Source of the DNA: Planctomycetaceae bacterium
GTDB taxonomy: Bacteria; Planctomycetota; Planctomycetia; Pirellulales; Pirellulaceae
Assembly: GCA_027487485.1 (NCBI GenBank)
Contig: JAIYDN010000088.1
Span: 62,001-126,000, forward strand
Direction of reading: 5' to 3'
DNA length: 64,000 nucleotides
Shown: one piece after another, positions 27,059 through 35,101 of the stretch
Layout: each line of letters opens with the position of its first letter
Numbering within the stretch: the stretch's first letter is position 1
Translations under genes and position numbers: made by a program
The notes under the pieces: model-generated
What the model saw: only the letters and a program-made list of their open reading frames with translations
Database searches by the model: none
Told to the model about the DNA's origin: nothing

Positions 27059-29389
27059 ATGTCGCGTAGAATTGTCATCTATTCAATCGTCGCTGTGACC
27101 GCACTTGTTTTTGGTGGACTTGTTGCCAAACGCGTGAATGCTCAGCAAGAAATCGAAAGGCGGTTCGACCAGCTCGATAGTAATCGCGATGGAAAGCTGA
27201 CACCTGATGAGCTACATGAGACGGAAATCTTTAAGGCGCTCGATCTGGACGGCAACGGCGAGATTACGAAAAAAGAGGCAACTCGTGCGGCCCTTCGTGG
27301 AGCGTTGAAGAATTTGATCGGCAAAGCCGCCGAACGGAAGAATAACAGTGACGAAGTCGTTCCCGCGGTGCCCGTGAAACCTCTGGAGGCCCCTGTCCGC
27401 CAAGGGCCGAAGTTGCTGACGCCCGGCGAACACGGCATTGGTCGCTTTGTTCCAGACTTGGATTTTGTGGATCTGAGTGGGGTTTCTAGAAAGCTTCACG
27501 AATCTGACGCGAGCGATTTGACGGTCATCGCCTTTACCAGTACCAGCTGCCCTCTGAGCAAGAAGTATTTGCCAACGTTGGTGGAACTCTATCGGGACTA
27601 CTCGAAGCGAGGCGTTAGGTTCGTTCTGGTGAACTGTGTTGCCACCGACAAGCTCGAGGAAATGAAATCCGCAGCTGAACGATTCTCATCCGACGTGGAG
27701 TATACATTTGACAAGGATTCGAGATTCGCTTTCCATCTCTCGGCCTTAAGCACAACCGACGTCTTCATACTCGATCGCTCACACACGATCGTGTACCACG
27801 GAGCCATCGATGATCAATATGGTTTTGGCTACTCGATCGAAGCGCCTCGTTATACGTATCTTCGCGATGCCATAGAAGCCATGCTTGATAAGCGATCGGT
27901 GTTGGTGTCAGCAACTGCTGCGCCTGGTTGTTTGCTCGAGAGAAAACCGACGGAGACGGTTCTATCGGATGTCACCTACCACAATCAGATCTCGAGGCTG
28001 CTCCAACGGCATTGTGTCGAATGTCATCGCGAAGGTGGCGTTGGCCCTTTTGCTTTGGACACTTATGAAAGTGCTGTGGCCCATGCGCCGATGATTCGCG
28101 AGGTGATTGACCGCGGTATCATGCCGCCATGGTTCGCCACAGCCGACAAAAGCCATTCCGTATCACCTTGGATCAATGATCGATCGCTATCCGCCCCAGA
28201 AAAGCAGCAATTCTTTACTTGGCTGGATAACAAAATGCCAGCAGGCGACCTGATTCAATCGCCAGTGCCTAAGGCTTTTACGGATGGATGGATGATTGGA
28301 AAGCCCGACGCCGTGTTCGAATTTGTAGAACCGGTAAAGGTGAAAGCGACAGGAACGATGCCTTATCAAAATGTCATGGTGGAGACCCATTTGGAGAAAG
28401 ATCATTGGGTTCAGGCCATTGAAATTCGGCCTAGCAATCCAGGTGTTGTTCATCACGTGTTGGTTTTCGTCCAAGGGACGGACCAAGGGGATGGAAACCG
28501 GGATGATGCAGCCGACGAACGCTCTGGGTACTGGGGTATCTATGTTCCTGGCAATAGCACGCTTGTCTATCCGGAAGGCTATGCGAAACGGATTCCAAAG
28601 GGAGCGAGACTTCGATTTCAAATGCACTATACGCCGAACGGAACAGCCGCCGAAGATAGAACGAGTATTGGATTGGTGTTTGCGAAAGAGGAGCCTAGAT
28701 ACGAAGTGCATGTAGCGGGTGTGGTCAACGCCGGATTTCGTATCCCCCCGGGGGCCGATAACCACCAAGTAGTCGCAAGTGTAAAAAACATACCAACAGA
28801 TGTTCAAGTACTTGCCTTCCTCCCACACATGCATTTACGAGGTAAGGCCGCTCGATACGATCTTCTATCCGGCGATAAAACTTTTACGATGCTCGATATT
28901 CCTCGCTACGATTTCAATTGGCAATTGCTGTACCGTTATTCGGAACCGGTGAATGTCAAAGCCGGTGATACACTGCGATTTACTGCGTGGTACGATAACA
29001 GCAAAGGCAATCCAGCCAACCCAGATCCGAACAAAGAGGTGCGCTGGGGACCGCAGACAGAAGATGAAATGCATCTTGGTTATGTGGAGTACATCGTTCC
29101 AGGCTCTAAGCCGGGCGATCCAACCCCACTGTCGCCTCGTGGTCGAGTTCGAGGGGCGATTCGCAATGCACTGGGTGGTTCTACTTCCAGCGATCCCAAT
29201 GCTGGTGATGCTCTTTTCTTTCAATTGGACGCGGACGGCGATGGCAACGTCACTCGTGATGAAGTCAAGGCAAAGTATGCGAACAACCAGGCCGCATCGA
29301 CTACCATTTTCGATCGGCTTGATGCGAACAAGAATGGTCAGTTGGATCGACAAGAGCTCCGTAAACTGTCGGAAATCCTTGGGCGGTAA
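27059..29389 (+). CDS. Secreted EF-hand / redoxin / cytochrome c / copper monooxygenase-like fusion
   Basis: The ATG at 27059 starts a signal peptide (IYSIVAVTALVFGGL, cleavage near V-N-A-Q), giving 776 residues; ATG 26981 overlaps the previous stop but adds 26 residues before the signal. In order: two EF-hands (D-S-N-R-D-G-K-L, D-L-D-G-N-G-E-I); a thioredoxin/AhpC-like domain with a single Cys (S-T-S-C-P-L-S-K-K); a c-type heme site C-V-E-C-H; a copper type II monooxygenase-like domain with V-V-H-H-V, Q-M-H-Y, H-M-H and D-E-M-H at the expected copper-ligand positions; and a C-terminal EF-hand pair. It is probably a periplasmic redox enzyme, but the substrate is unknown. It directly follows the sigma/anti-sigma pair. 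Confidence 0.85.
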   Translation: MSRRIVIYSIVAVTALVFGGLVAKRVNAQQEIERRFDQLDSNRDGKLTPDELHETEIFKALDLDGNGEITKKEATRAALRGALKNLIGKAAERKNNSDEVVPAVPVKPLEAPVRQGPKLLTPGEHGIGRFVPDLDFVDLSGVSRKLHESDASDLTVIAFTSTSCPLSKKYLPTLVELYRDYSKRGVRFVLVNCVATDKLEEMKSAAERFSSDVEYTFDKDSRFAFHLSALSTTDVFILDRSHTIVYHGAIDDQYGFGYSIEAPRYTYLRDAIEAMLDKRSVLVSATAAPGCLLERKPTETVLSDVTYHNQISRLLQRHCVECHREGGVGPFALDTYESAVAHAPMIREVIDRGIMPPWFATADKSHSVSPWINDRSLSAPEKQQFFTWLDNKMPAGDLIQSPVPKAFTDGWMIGKPDAVFEFVEPVKVKATGTMPYQNVMVETHLEKDHWVQAIEIRPSNPGVVHHVLVFVQGTDQGDGNRDDAADERSGYWGIYVPGNSTLVYPEGYAKRIPKGARLRFQMHYTPNGTAAEDRTSIGLVFAKEEPRYEVHVAGVVNAGFRIPPGADNHQVVASVKNIPTDVQVLAFLPHMHLRGKAARYDLLSGDKTFTMLDIPRYDFNWQLLYRYSEPVNVKAGDTLRFTAWYDNSKGNPANPDPNKEVRWGPQTEDEMHLGYVEYIVPGSKPGDPTPLSPRGRVRGAIRNALGGSTSSDPNAGDALFFQLDADGDGNVTRDEVKAKYANNQAASTTIFDRLDANKNGQLDRQELRKLSEILGR

Positions 29390-29454
29390 GTCTCGTCAAA
29401 AACAATTGTAGAACAGTTACTAATCGGAAACGAAGCAATACGAGGATACGATTC

Positions 29455-30423
29455 ATGAAAACCACGGCCATTTCGATGTTACTGATCTTAAATCTCGTGC
29501 AGATGCTGCGAGCCGATTACGATCCGTTAGCTTCCGATAACAGTGCATTTACTCAGGCTGATTTTACGATCGAAGATGCGAAACGCTCGCGTGAAATACC
29601 GATCCGAGTGTATCTACCATCGGACAAATCGCCGGCCCCTGTCATTCTGTTCAGTCATGGCCTTGGTGGCAACCGTGAGGGATCTGCGTTTCTTGGAAAG
29701 CATTGGGCATCGCGTGGATACGTGGCTGTGTTTCTTCAGCATCCAGGAAGCGATGATAGCGTTTGGAAGAACGCGCCTGTAGCCGAACGCATGGCCGCAT
29801 TGAAAAACGCGGCTGGAATCAACGAATTTCTTATGCGAGTGCAAGACGTCCCTGTGGTTCTTGATCAGCTTGAGGTGTGGAACAAAGATAATTCCAACGA
29901 GTTCAAAAGTCGGTTTGATCTGGAACACGTAGGCATGTCCGGACATTCCTTTGGCGCCGTGACAACCCAAGCGGTAAGTGGTCAAGTAAATCCCTTAGGC
30001 AGGGGATTTACGGACGATCGCATTAGCGCTGCGGTAGTTATGAGCCCCAGTGGGCCAGCGAGAGGCAATAACAAGCAAGCGTTCGGCAGCGTGAAAGTTC
30101 CATGGTTGCTGCTGACTGGGACCAAAGACAACAACCCGGTCAATGGAGCCGAACCAAAAACGCGACTTGTTGTTTTTCCCGAGTTGCCTTCAGGCTCGAA
30201 GTATCAACTGGTTTTAGATAAAGCCGAGCATTCTGCCTTCACCGAACGTGCCCTACCGGGCGATACAGGACGGCGTAACCCAAACCATCATCGCGCGATA
30301 CTTGCACTGACGACCGCTTTCTGGGATTCTTATTTAAGAAGCGATGGCGAAGCCCGTCTGTGGCTTGATAGCGACGCTGTGAAAAGCGTTCTTGAAAAGG
30401 AAGACGTTTGGCAAAAGAAGTAA
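29455..30423 (+). CDS. Secreted alpha/beta hydrolase
   Basis: A 322-residue protein with a short signal peptide (TTAISMLLILNLVQMLRA). The fold is of the dienelactone hydrolase/PAF-acetylhydrolase type: V-I-L-F-S-H-G-L-G-G-N (oxyanion region), nucleophile elbow G-M-S-G-H-S-F-G-A, W-L-L-L-T-G-T-K-D before the acid residue, and K-A-E-H-S-A-F with the catalytic His. All triad elements are present, so it is likely an active esterase or lipase of unknown substrate. It lies 65 bases after the large redox gene on the same strand and could be the last gene of the sigma-factor operon. Confidence 0.88.
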   Translation: MKTTAISMLLILNLVQMLRADYDPLASDNSAFTQADFTIEDAKRSREIPIRVYLPSDKSPAPVILFSHGLGGNREGSAFLGKHWASRGYVAVFLQHPGSDDSVWKNAPVAERMAALKNAAGINEFLMRVQDVPVVLDQLEVWNKDNSNEFKSRFDLEHVGMSGHSFGAVTTQAVSGQVNPLGRGFTDDRISAAVVMSPSGPARGNNKQAFGSVKVPWLLLTGTKDNNPVNGAEPKTRLVVFPELPSGSKYQLVLDKAEHSAFTERALPGDTGRRNPNHHRAILALTTAFWDSYLRSDGEARLWLDSDAVKSVLEKEDVWQKK

Positions 30424-30463
30424 TTTAGTATTTCGGGCTAAAAGAAATTAGAATAGGCAGATC

Positions 30464-30660
30464 CATTGTAGAGAAGTTGTCCTCAACTGCTCGGAACTGC
30501 CAACCAGGCCCCCTCCCCGAATTAAGAAACTAGAACACAACGATTCCATCTCCTCTTCTGATTCTCAATCTGGCGGATAGTGCCGCCAGGTTGGAACTTG
30601 AGATGGAGAATGGCTGCAAGCTTCTTGAACAGTTGAGGACAACTGTTCGACATTGTAGAG
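30464..30660. mobile_element. MITE-like fold-back element with flanking direct repeats
   Basis: This is a non-coding stretch of nested inverted repeats. The outer arms GTTGTCCTCAACTG (30476-30489) and CAGTTGAGGACAAC (30630-30643) are perfect over 14 bases. Inside are TCCATCTC (30545-30552) with GAGATGGA (30600-30607) and CTGGCGG (30570-30576) with CCGCCAG (30583-30589). The 10-base word CATTGTAGAG occurs on both sides (30464-30473 and 30651-30660), as expected of a target-site duplication. No open reading frame of note lies inside. It occupies most of the 310-base space between the hydrolase and the YciI-like gene. A structured RNA is the alternative. Confidence 0.55.
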
Positions 30661-30733
30661 CTTGCCTCAAAGGCGCCTTAGACAATCACGCCATTTCCCC
30701 CCTCAGTTACTCTCGTACGTTTAGGACTTTTGT

Positions 30734-31441
30734 ATGCGATTCTCGCTTTGGTTCGTTTCTCTTTTCGCTTTCCTCTCCTGCACTGTGTTGGTGGGCCAAG
30801 CCGATGAAACAAAGAATGACTATTTCGTTTTCCTCACAACTGGCAAGGCGACGGATGGAGTCTCGTCCGAGGACATTAAGAAAAAGCAGGCAGCACACCT
30901 GGAGAATTTCGGACGCTTAGCAAATCTTGGATTTTTAACCACTGCGGGGCCGTGTTCAGACCCAGACAAATCGATTCGAGGAATTGTCGTCATTCACGCA
31001 GAATCCATAAGTGTCGCCGAAGACTATTTCAAATCGGATCCCTACGTATCCGAAGGATTCATGAACGTTGAACTGCATCACTATCAAACGGTTGCCGGAC
31101 GGCTGCAACTTGTTTCGGAAATGACGTCTTTGGAGCAAAGTGTACTTGTGATTCTCAGCCAAGGTGATAATTGGCCAAAGGAACCATCGGAAACGAATTT
31201 GATTGAAGCCAGTCTGGCCACAATGGCCACTGAGTACTTCGAAGCCAAAAAGCTTGGCTTTGCGGGGGCTTTCAAGGCAGAAAGCAACAACAAGTCCAAG
31301 CGCATCGCGGTCATGCTCTTTCGTGGCAAAGAACTGGATCCAGTATTGTCGATTTTAGAATCGCTGGAAGCGATCAAAAGCGGCGCTGTTCAATTTACTG
31401 CCTTCAAGCAATACTTGGCAAAAGGTGCGATTCCAGATTGA
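30734..31441 (+). CDS. Secreted YciI-like domain protein
   Basis: A 235-residue protein with a signal peptide (LWFVSLFAFLSCTVLVGQA). Residues ~30-125 follow the YCII pattern: Y-F-V-F-L-T-T-G-K, H-L-E-N-F-G-R-L-A-N-L-G-F-L-T-T-A-G-P, then I-R-G-I-V-V-I-H and a D-P-Y-V-S-E-G-F segment. The remaining ~100 residues (SVLVILSQGDNWPKEPSE onward) look like a second, diverged copy of a ferredoxin-like unit. YciI proteins are small putative enzymes with a conserved His/Asp; their function is mostly unknown, and export is unusual for the family. It is downstream of the fold-back element. Confidence 0.75.
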   Translation: MRFSLWFVSLFAFLSCTVLVGQADETKNDYFVFLTTGKATDGVSSEDIKKKQAAHLENFGRLANLGFLTTAGPCSDPDKSIRGIVVIHAESISVAEDYFKSDPYVSEGFMNVELHHYQTVAGRLQLVSEMTSLEQSVLVILSQGDNWPKEPSETNLIEASLATMATEYFEAKKLGFAGAFKAESNNKSKRIAVMLFRGKELDPVLSILESLEAIKSGAVQFTAFKQYLAKGAIPD

Positions 31442-31483
31442 CGAGCTGCACAAGAACTCAGTACCGTTTTGTGAAAGACAGAT

Positions 31484-32602
31484 TTACTTGCTGAACTTCA
31501 AAAACGGGTCACCCAAAAGCAGCACTCCCGATACGATGCTGCCATCTGGGTATTCGCGATGCATTTCCATTTCCCCGTCCGCCTTGGCGGCAAGGTAGGC
31601 ACGACCGAGACGATCGCCTAACCTCAAGGACTTGCATATTTTTGGATAGCCATAAATGCATCCGCTTCGAACATTTGCAACCACACTGATGCCGACACCG
31701 CTTCCGAAGATCCAAGACTGAGCGGTGGATAGGCCGGTTCCTTCCTTCTCACTAACGCACCAGTTTCCCGAAAAGCAACCATGATTCAGAGTCAAGATTG
31801 CACCGGTTGTCATGTTCTTGATTTCACTTGCCGAAAGGTCACCTTCCTCCAATGCTTGTCCAGACCAATCGGAATGCACACCCATAGTACAAATAGCATA
31901 GGATTTGTCTTGAAAGGCCGATCGAAAATTGGACAGACTATTCTTTGGAGTTGCGAGTATGTCTACGCCAGATCGCCCGAAGAGAACTCGCCCTAGTCTC
32001 GCTTCTTCGTCGCGCAATCCGAGTTCTGCATCGGTGATGATGATGGCACGCTTCTCATATGCGATTCCGCCAGTTCGATAACGCTTGACCTTGTTGAAAT
32101 AGCGTCGCAAGCCTTCGAGTTCATCATCAGTCGCAATTTCGCTTGCCCTCATGTTGGAAATCCAAATCTTGACGTCGGGCTTTCCGGCGTACGACTCTGC
32201 GGCTCCATCACCATCGACGTCTTGGTACTCTAGAGAGAAATCTTCATAGAAAAGAGGGTTCGGGTTTGCGTGTTCGTGCATGAAGAACCTGTGCATAGGT
32301 ATCGCTCCGATCAGAATTGCACCTTCGATACCTTTCTGTTCCCAGAGATTTTTCAATACGCTTCGAACTTGTTCGGGCGATTCGAATTCCTGCTGGGTCA
32401 ATTCAAACTCAACCTTCTCGCTGGCTCTTACGTCGTCCATATAGTCGGAGATTTCAGAGCTTAGTTCTTTCCAAACGGAAGGACGCAGCAGAATCGCGAC
32501 TTTGCTAGTCTGGTCCTCACTTGTTTCTGCTAAGCCAGTACTGCTGCCCAGGGTGAGTAGTAGCAGGTAGATTGCCAAGAGCAAACGAATGCGAATGAGC
32601 AT
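31484..32602 (-). CDS. Secreted caspase-fold peptidase, C25 (gingipain)-like
   Basis: The ATG at 32602 begins a signal peptide (LLLAIYLLLLTLGSSTGLA), giving 372 residues; a TTG at 32644 is less likely. The middle shows the caspase-like arrangement of the C25 family: G-A-I-L-I-G-A-I-P-M, a segment with D-V-K-I-W-I-S-N-M-R-A-S, then C-T-M-G-V-H-S-D-W with a candidate catalytic His, and L-N-H-G-C-F-S-G-N-W with the candidate Cys nucleophile. The C-terminal G-V-L-L-L-G-D-P-F-L-K-F is also typical. Gingipain Ig-like and sorting domains are absent. Cys protease activity is inferred from these residues; no substrate or partner is visible. It may act as a stand-alone secreted peptidase. Confidence 0.72.
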   Translation of the reverse strand: MLIRIRLLLAIYLLLLTLGSSTGLAETSEDQTSKVAILLRPSVWKELSSEISDYMDDVRASEKVEFELTQQEFESPEQVRSVLKNLWEQKGIEGAILIGAIPMHRFFMHEHANPNPLFYEDFSLEYQDVDGDGAAESYAGKPDVKIWISNMRASEIATDDELEGLRRYFNKVKRYRTGGIAYEKRAIIITDAELGLRDEEARLGRVLFGRSGVDILATPKNSLSNFRSAFQDKSYAICTMGVHSDWSGQALEEGDLSASEIKNMTTGAILTLNHGCFSGNWCVSEKEGTGLSTAQSWIFGSGVGISVVANVRSGCIYGYPKICKSLRLGDRLGRAYLAAKADGEMEMHREYPDGSIVSGVLLLGDPFLKFSK

Positions 32603-32696
32603 TAGGGAAATTCCGTGTAAGGTTGGTGGAGTCGTCCGAACCAATCTTGACTTTGGCTCGTTTCGCTATCGGCTAGCATGAGTAAAGACTAGGCAT

Positions 32697-34178
32697 TTAG
32701 GCCTCACTGCGTTTGCCTCGTTTTAATCGATGATGTCGTTCTGGTCGAGTATGCATGCCCCAGCGTAGTGACTCATCTTGTTCGTAACGCTTTCCAAGCG
32801 TCAATGCGGTTAACGCTTTATTCAATTCGAATCCCAGATAAAAGGCGTGTGATGGGTCAACGTTTCGTGATTCGGGAAGCATCATTAGCTGTTCCATGAT
32901 TTCAAAAGGATCGGCGCCACGGAGATGAACCCCAGCACTGATCAAGTGAATTTGCTTGTCATCGATCAAGATGCGATAGTTGTTGTCTTTGATATTCTGG
33001 GCTAATGCAGCAATCGCTTCCGCGGAAAAAGTAGTGGTCGAAGGATCTCGGAGCATCACCAAACGGTCTTCAAAGTGCTTGGGTGGGATTTTGTGACGGA
33101 CGGCATAGTTCACCAACCTTCGGGCCAGATCGCATTCACGAACACTGGAACGGGCCCAAGCGATTACTTGGGTCGTAAGCACACTTCGGATCTGCTGCTC
33201 TTCGCAAATACCCAGCAACAAGGTATTGATTCCTGCCGAATCGCAATCGGTCAGCTCAGTGATGTTGCCAATCCCCATCATGATGGACGCTTCCGGGAAT
33301 GCCTCACGAGTCGCTAAGTATCTTCCAAGAGAATTTGCAAATCCACAACCGATCGGCTCAAGGATGGGGTCCAGTCGAAATGCAACCGAATGCTTCTGCA
33401 AATACTCGGCTGTTTCCATCATCCCAGGCATGAAGTCACCTAAATCGTCAGGCACCACCACGACTTCACACCCCCAATCGATTGACGCTTCACGATTCGT
33501 TTTGTTCACGGAAAGCACAAGAGAAGAACCAGCCTTCGTTGCTGTTGCTGCTTCCCATACGTCAAACGTGTCGATCGAAGTCGGTATGCCTTCATCGCAG
33601 AGTGCCTTGACCGCGTCCGCCACCCCATACCAACGTACTCCCGGTTCGCATCCAAGATCGATTCGGTTCGCTCCATCGCCAATCAGTACTTTTGCTTGTT
33701 CGACGAGTGCAGCAACCGTGAGTCGCGGTGCGTAGTTGATCTCTGCAATGATCTCGATCGAATACTGCCCATAGTCTTCGCCTTTGAATCGCTTCTTCCC
33801 AAACAGTAAAGGAAGATCACGCACATCTTTCGGTCCGCATTCGATGGGAGTCGAGATTGCTGATCGAATTGCGTCGATCCCTGTCTGAAGATAACCAGGA
33901 AGAATCACTCGCGATGCTCCAGATGGAATCCGCATATGCTTTAGCAACCACTTCGGAGTCATCAATGCAGCGACAGTAATTGGTAGAACTTCGATCGTGT
34001 AGTCGAAGGACTGTTTGCTCGCAAGCGATGCAACAATCTCTCGCAACGAGGCTTCCGCAAGCTTGCCTGTCACAAAGTGAATCGATTCGCGTATTGATTC
34101 GTTATTGGAAGTAGATTCAGACTCAGGCTCTGACGCAGGCAATGACGAAGCAGCAGATGATGATGAAGAGGAGGACAT
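32697..34178 (-). CDS. Dihydropteroate-synthase-like protein of the tetrahydromethanopterin C1 type
   Basis: A 493-residue protein from the ATG at 34178, beginning with a Ser-rich low-complexity tail. An N-terminal domain (F-V-T-G-K-L-A-E onwards, ~150 residues) is followed by a DHPS-like TIM barrel: I-E-I-I-A-E-I-N, G-A-N-R-I-D-L-G-C-E-P-G, I-P-T-S-I-D-T-F-D and V-L-S-V-N-K-T-N. These match the DHPS-related proteins (TIGR00284 type) encoded with tetrahydromethanopterin genes in archaea, methylotrophs and planctomycetes, rather than the folate FolP. Its exact step in pterin cofactor synthesis is unproven. No other H4MPT gene (fae, mch, mtd, fhc) is in this window. The gene is divergent from the pseudouridine synthase gene. 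Confidence 0.8.
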   Translation of the reverse strand: MSSSSSSSAASSLPASEPESESTSNNESIRESIHFVTGKLAEASLREIVASLASKQSFDYTIEVLPITVAALMTPKWLLKHMRIPSGASRVILPGYLQTGIDAIRSAISTPIECGPKDVRDLPLLFGKKRFKGEDYGQYSIEIIAEINYAPRLTVAALVEQAKVLIGDGANRIDLGCEPGVRWYGVADAVKALCDEGIPTSIDTFDVWEAATATKAGSSLVLSVNKTNREASIDWGCEVVVVPDDLGDFMPGMMETAEYLQKHSVAFRLDPILEPIGCGFANSLGRYLATREAFPEASIMMGIGNITELTDCDSAGINTLLLGICEEQQIRSVLTTQVIAWARSSVRECDLARRLVNYAVRHKIPPKHFEDRLVMLRDPSTTTFSAEAIAALAQNIKDNNYRILIDDKQIHLISAGVHLRGADPFEIMEQLMMLPESRNVDPSHAFYLGFELNKALTALTLGKRYEQDESLRWGMHTRPERHHRLKRGKRSEA

Positions 34179-34269
34179 GATGTGATTCGATCGAGTGAAG
34201 AATATCTTTTGCAGCTGAAGCGTTTTTACGTCTTGACCTAGGTTCCACAAATACTAGAACATGAATGTT

Positions 34270-34338
34270 AACGAGAAGCACTATGAAGTCGTAGTCATGA
34301 TGACTCGAATTCGTGGCCGGTGCTTCTCGTTTTTTTTT
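34270..34338 (+). terminator. Strong hairpin with T-run, in front of the rlu gene
   Basis: AACGAGAAGCAC (34270-34281) pairs perfectly with GTGCTTCTCGTT (34320-34331), and an unbroken T-run to 34338 follows. The 38-base loop has an inner stem AGTCA-TGA-TGACT. It is an intrinsic-terminator shape on the plus strand, but the gene upstream is on the minus strand, so nothing obvious needs terminating. It may end a small RNA or act as a leader attenuator for the pseudouridine synthase gene. Confidence 0.6.
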
Positions 34339-34345
34339 GCACGAT

Positions 34346-34377
34346 GAACACCATGATGATCGAACACCATGATGATC
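34346..34377 (+). repeat. 16-base tandem duplication spanning the rlu start codon
   Basis: GAACACCATGATGATC occurs twice in immediate tandem (34346-34361 and 34362-34377). The second copy carries the start of the pseudouridine synthase gene. The first copy places further ATGs at 34344 and 34353 in another frame, opening a reading frame of about 15 codons that ends at 34391, inside the gene. Confidence 0.85.
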
Positions 34378-35058
34378 GAAATATTGATTGAACACCCTTG
34401 GTTCCTTGTGATCAATAAGCCAACAGGTATTTTAACTCAAGCTGTCCCCGGAATCGAAAGTGTCCAGACATTATTGGTTCAACAATTGCAACAACGGGAT
34501 CCGACTGGGCCGGTTCCGTTCATTGGTATGCCTCATCGATTAGATCGCGTTACGTCAGGCGTGATGGTGGTCGCCAGAAACCAACGCGCACTGCGGCGAC
34601 TCAGCGACCAGTTTGCAGCTCGAACGGTTCGCAAACAGTACCAGGCAACCATTCCCGCAATATCAGAGCGATCAGGCCGCTGGATCGACTGGATCCGCAA
34701 GATTCCCAATGAAGCCAAAGCCGAGATCGTTTCGGCCGATACCGAGGGCGCAAAAGAAGCGATCCTTGCGTTCCAAGTCGTTGCCGACTCGGAAATGACA
34801 CTGGGAGCAACTCTTCAAAAAGTAAGCACCGTGGAAATTGAACTGGAGACAGGGCGAATGCACCAAATTCGCTTGCAGTTCGCCCATCATGGATTTCCGA
34901 TCCTCGGGGACTCGCTGTACGGCAGCCCTTTTCGTTGGCAAGACGCAATCCCCGGCGAACGAGAATCACCCATCGCTCTTCACGCCTTTTGTATCGAATT
35001 CCGAAATCCACAAAACGCAGAGCATGTGAAAGCTGTCGCTCGACCGCCGCTCCCGTGA
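34369..35058 (+). CDS. RluA-family RNA pseudouridine synthase
   Basis: A 229-residue enzyme that isomerises specific uridines in rRNA or tRNA. W-F-L-V-I-N-K-P-T-G-I-L-T opens the domain. H-R-L-D-R-V-T-S-G-V-M-V-V-A contains the catalytic Asp, and G-R-M-H-Q-I-R-L-Q-F-A-H-H-G-F-P-I-L-G-D is the conserved second motif. An N-terminal S4 domain is absent, so it belongs with the short RluA/RsuA-type proteins of TruC/RluA form; the target site cannot be told. The start lies inside a tandem duplication, so 34369 or 34372 (adjacent ATGs) could be used. No strong Shine-Dalgarno is present. Confidence 0.9.
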   Translation: MMIEILIEHPWFLVINKPTGILTQAVPGIESVQTLLVQQLQQRDPTGPVPFIGMPHRLDRVTSGVMVVARNQRALRRLSDQFAARTVRKQYQATIPAISERSGRWIDWIRKIPNEAKAEIVSADTEGAKEAILAFQVVADSEMTLGATLQKVSTVEIELETGRMHQIRLQFAHHGFPILGDSLYGSPFRWQDAIPGERESPIALHAFCIEFRNPQNAEHVKAVARPPLP

Positions 35059-35101
35059 AGCGGCGTCAAAACCAGTGAACCAAGAAGTCTAACTCTCCCC
35101 T

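Noticed and set aside
28187-28834. A 215-codon minus-strand frame opposite the EF-hand/copper protein
   Set aside because: It overlaps the conserved copper-ligand region of the real gene and shows no domain.
30591-30920. A 109-codon frame covering part of the fold-back element
   Set aside because: Its second half overlaps the signal peptide of the YciI-like gene in another frame, and the first half lies in inverted repeats; there is no sign of a protein.
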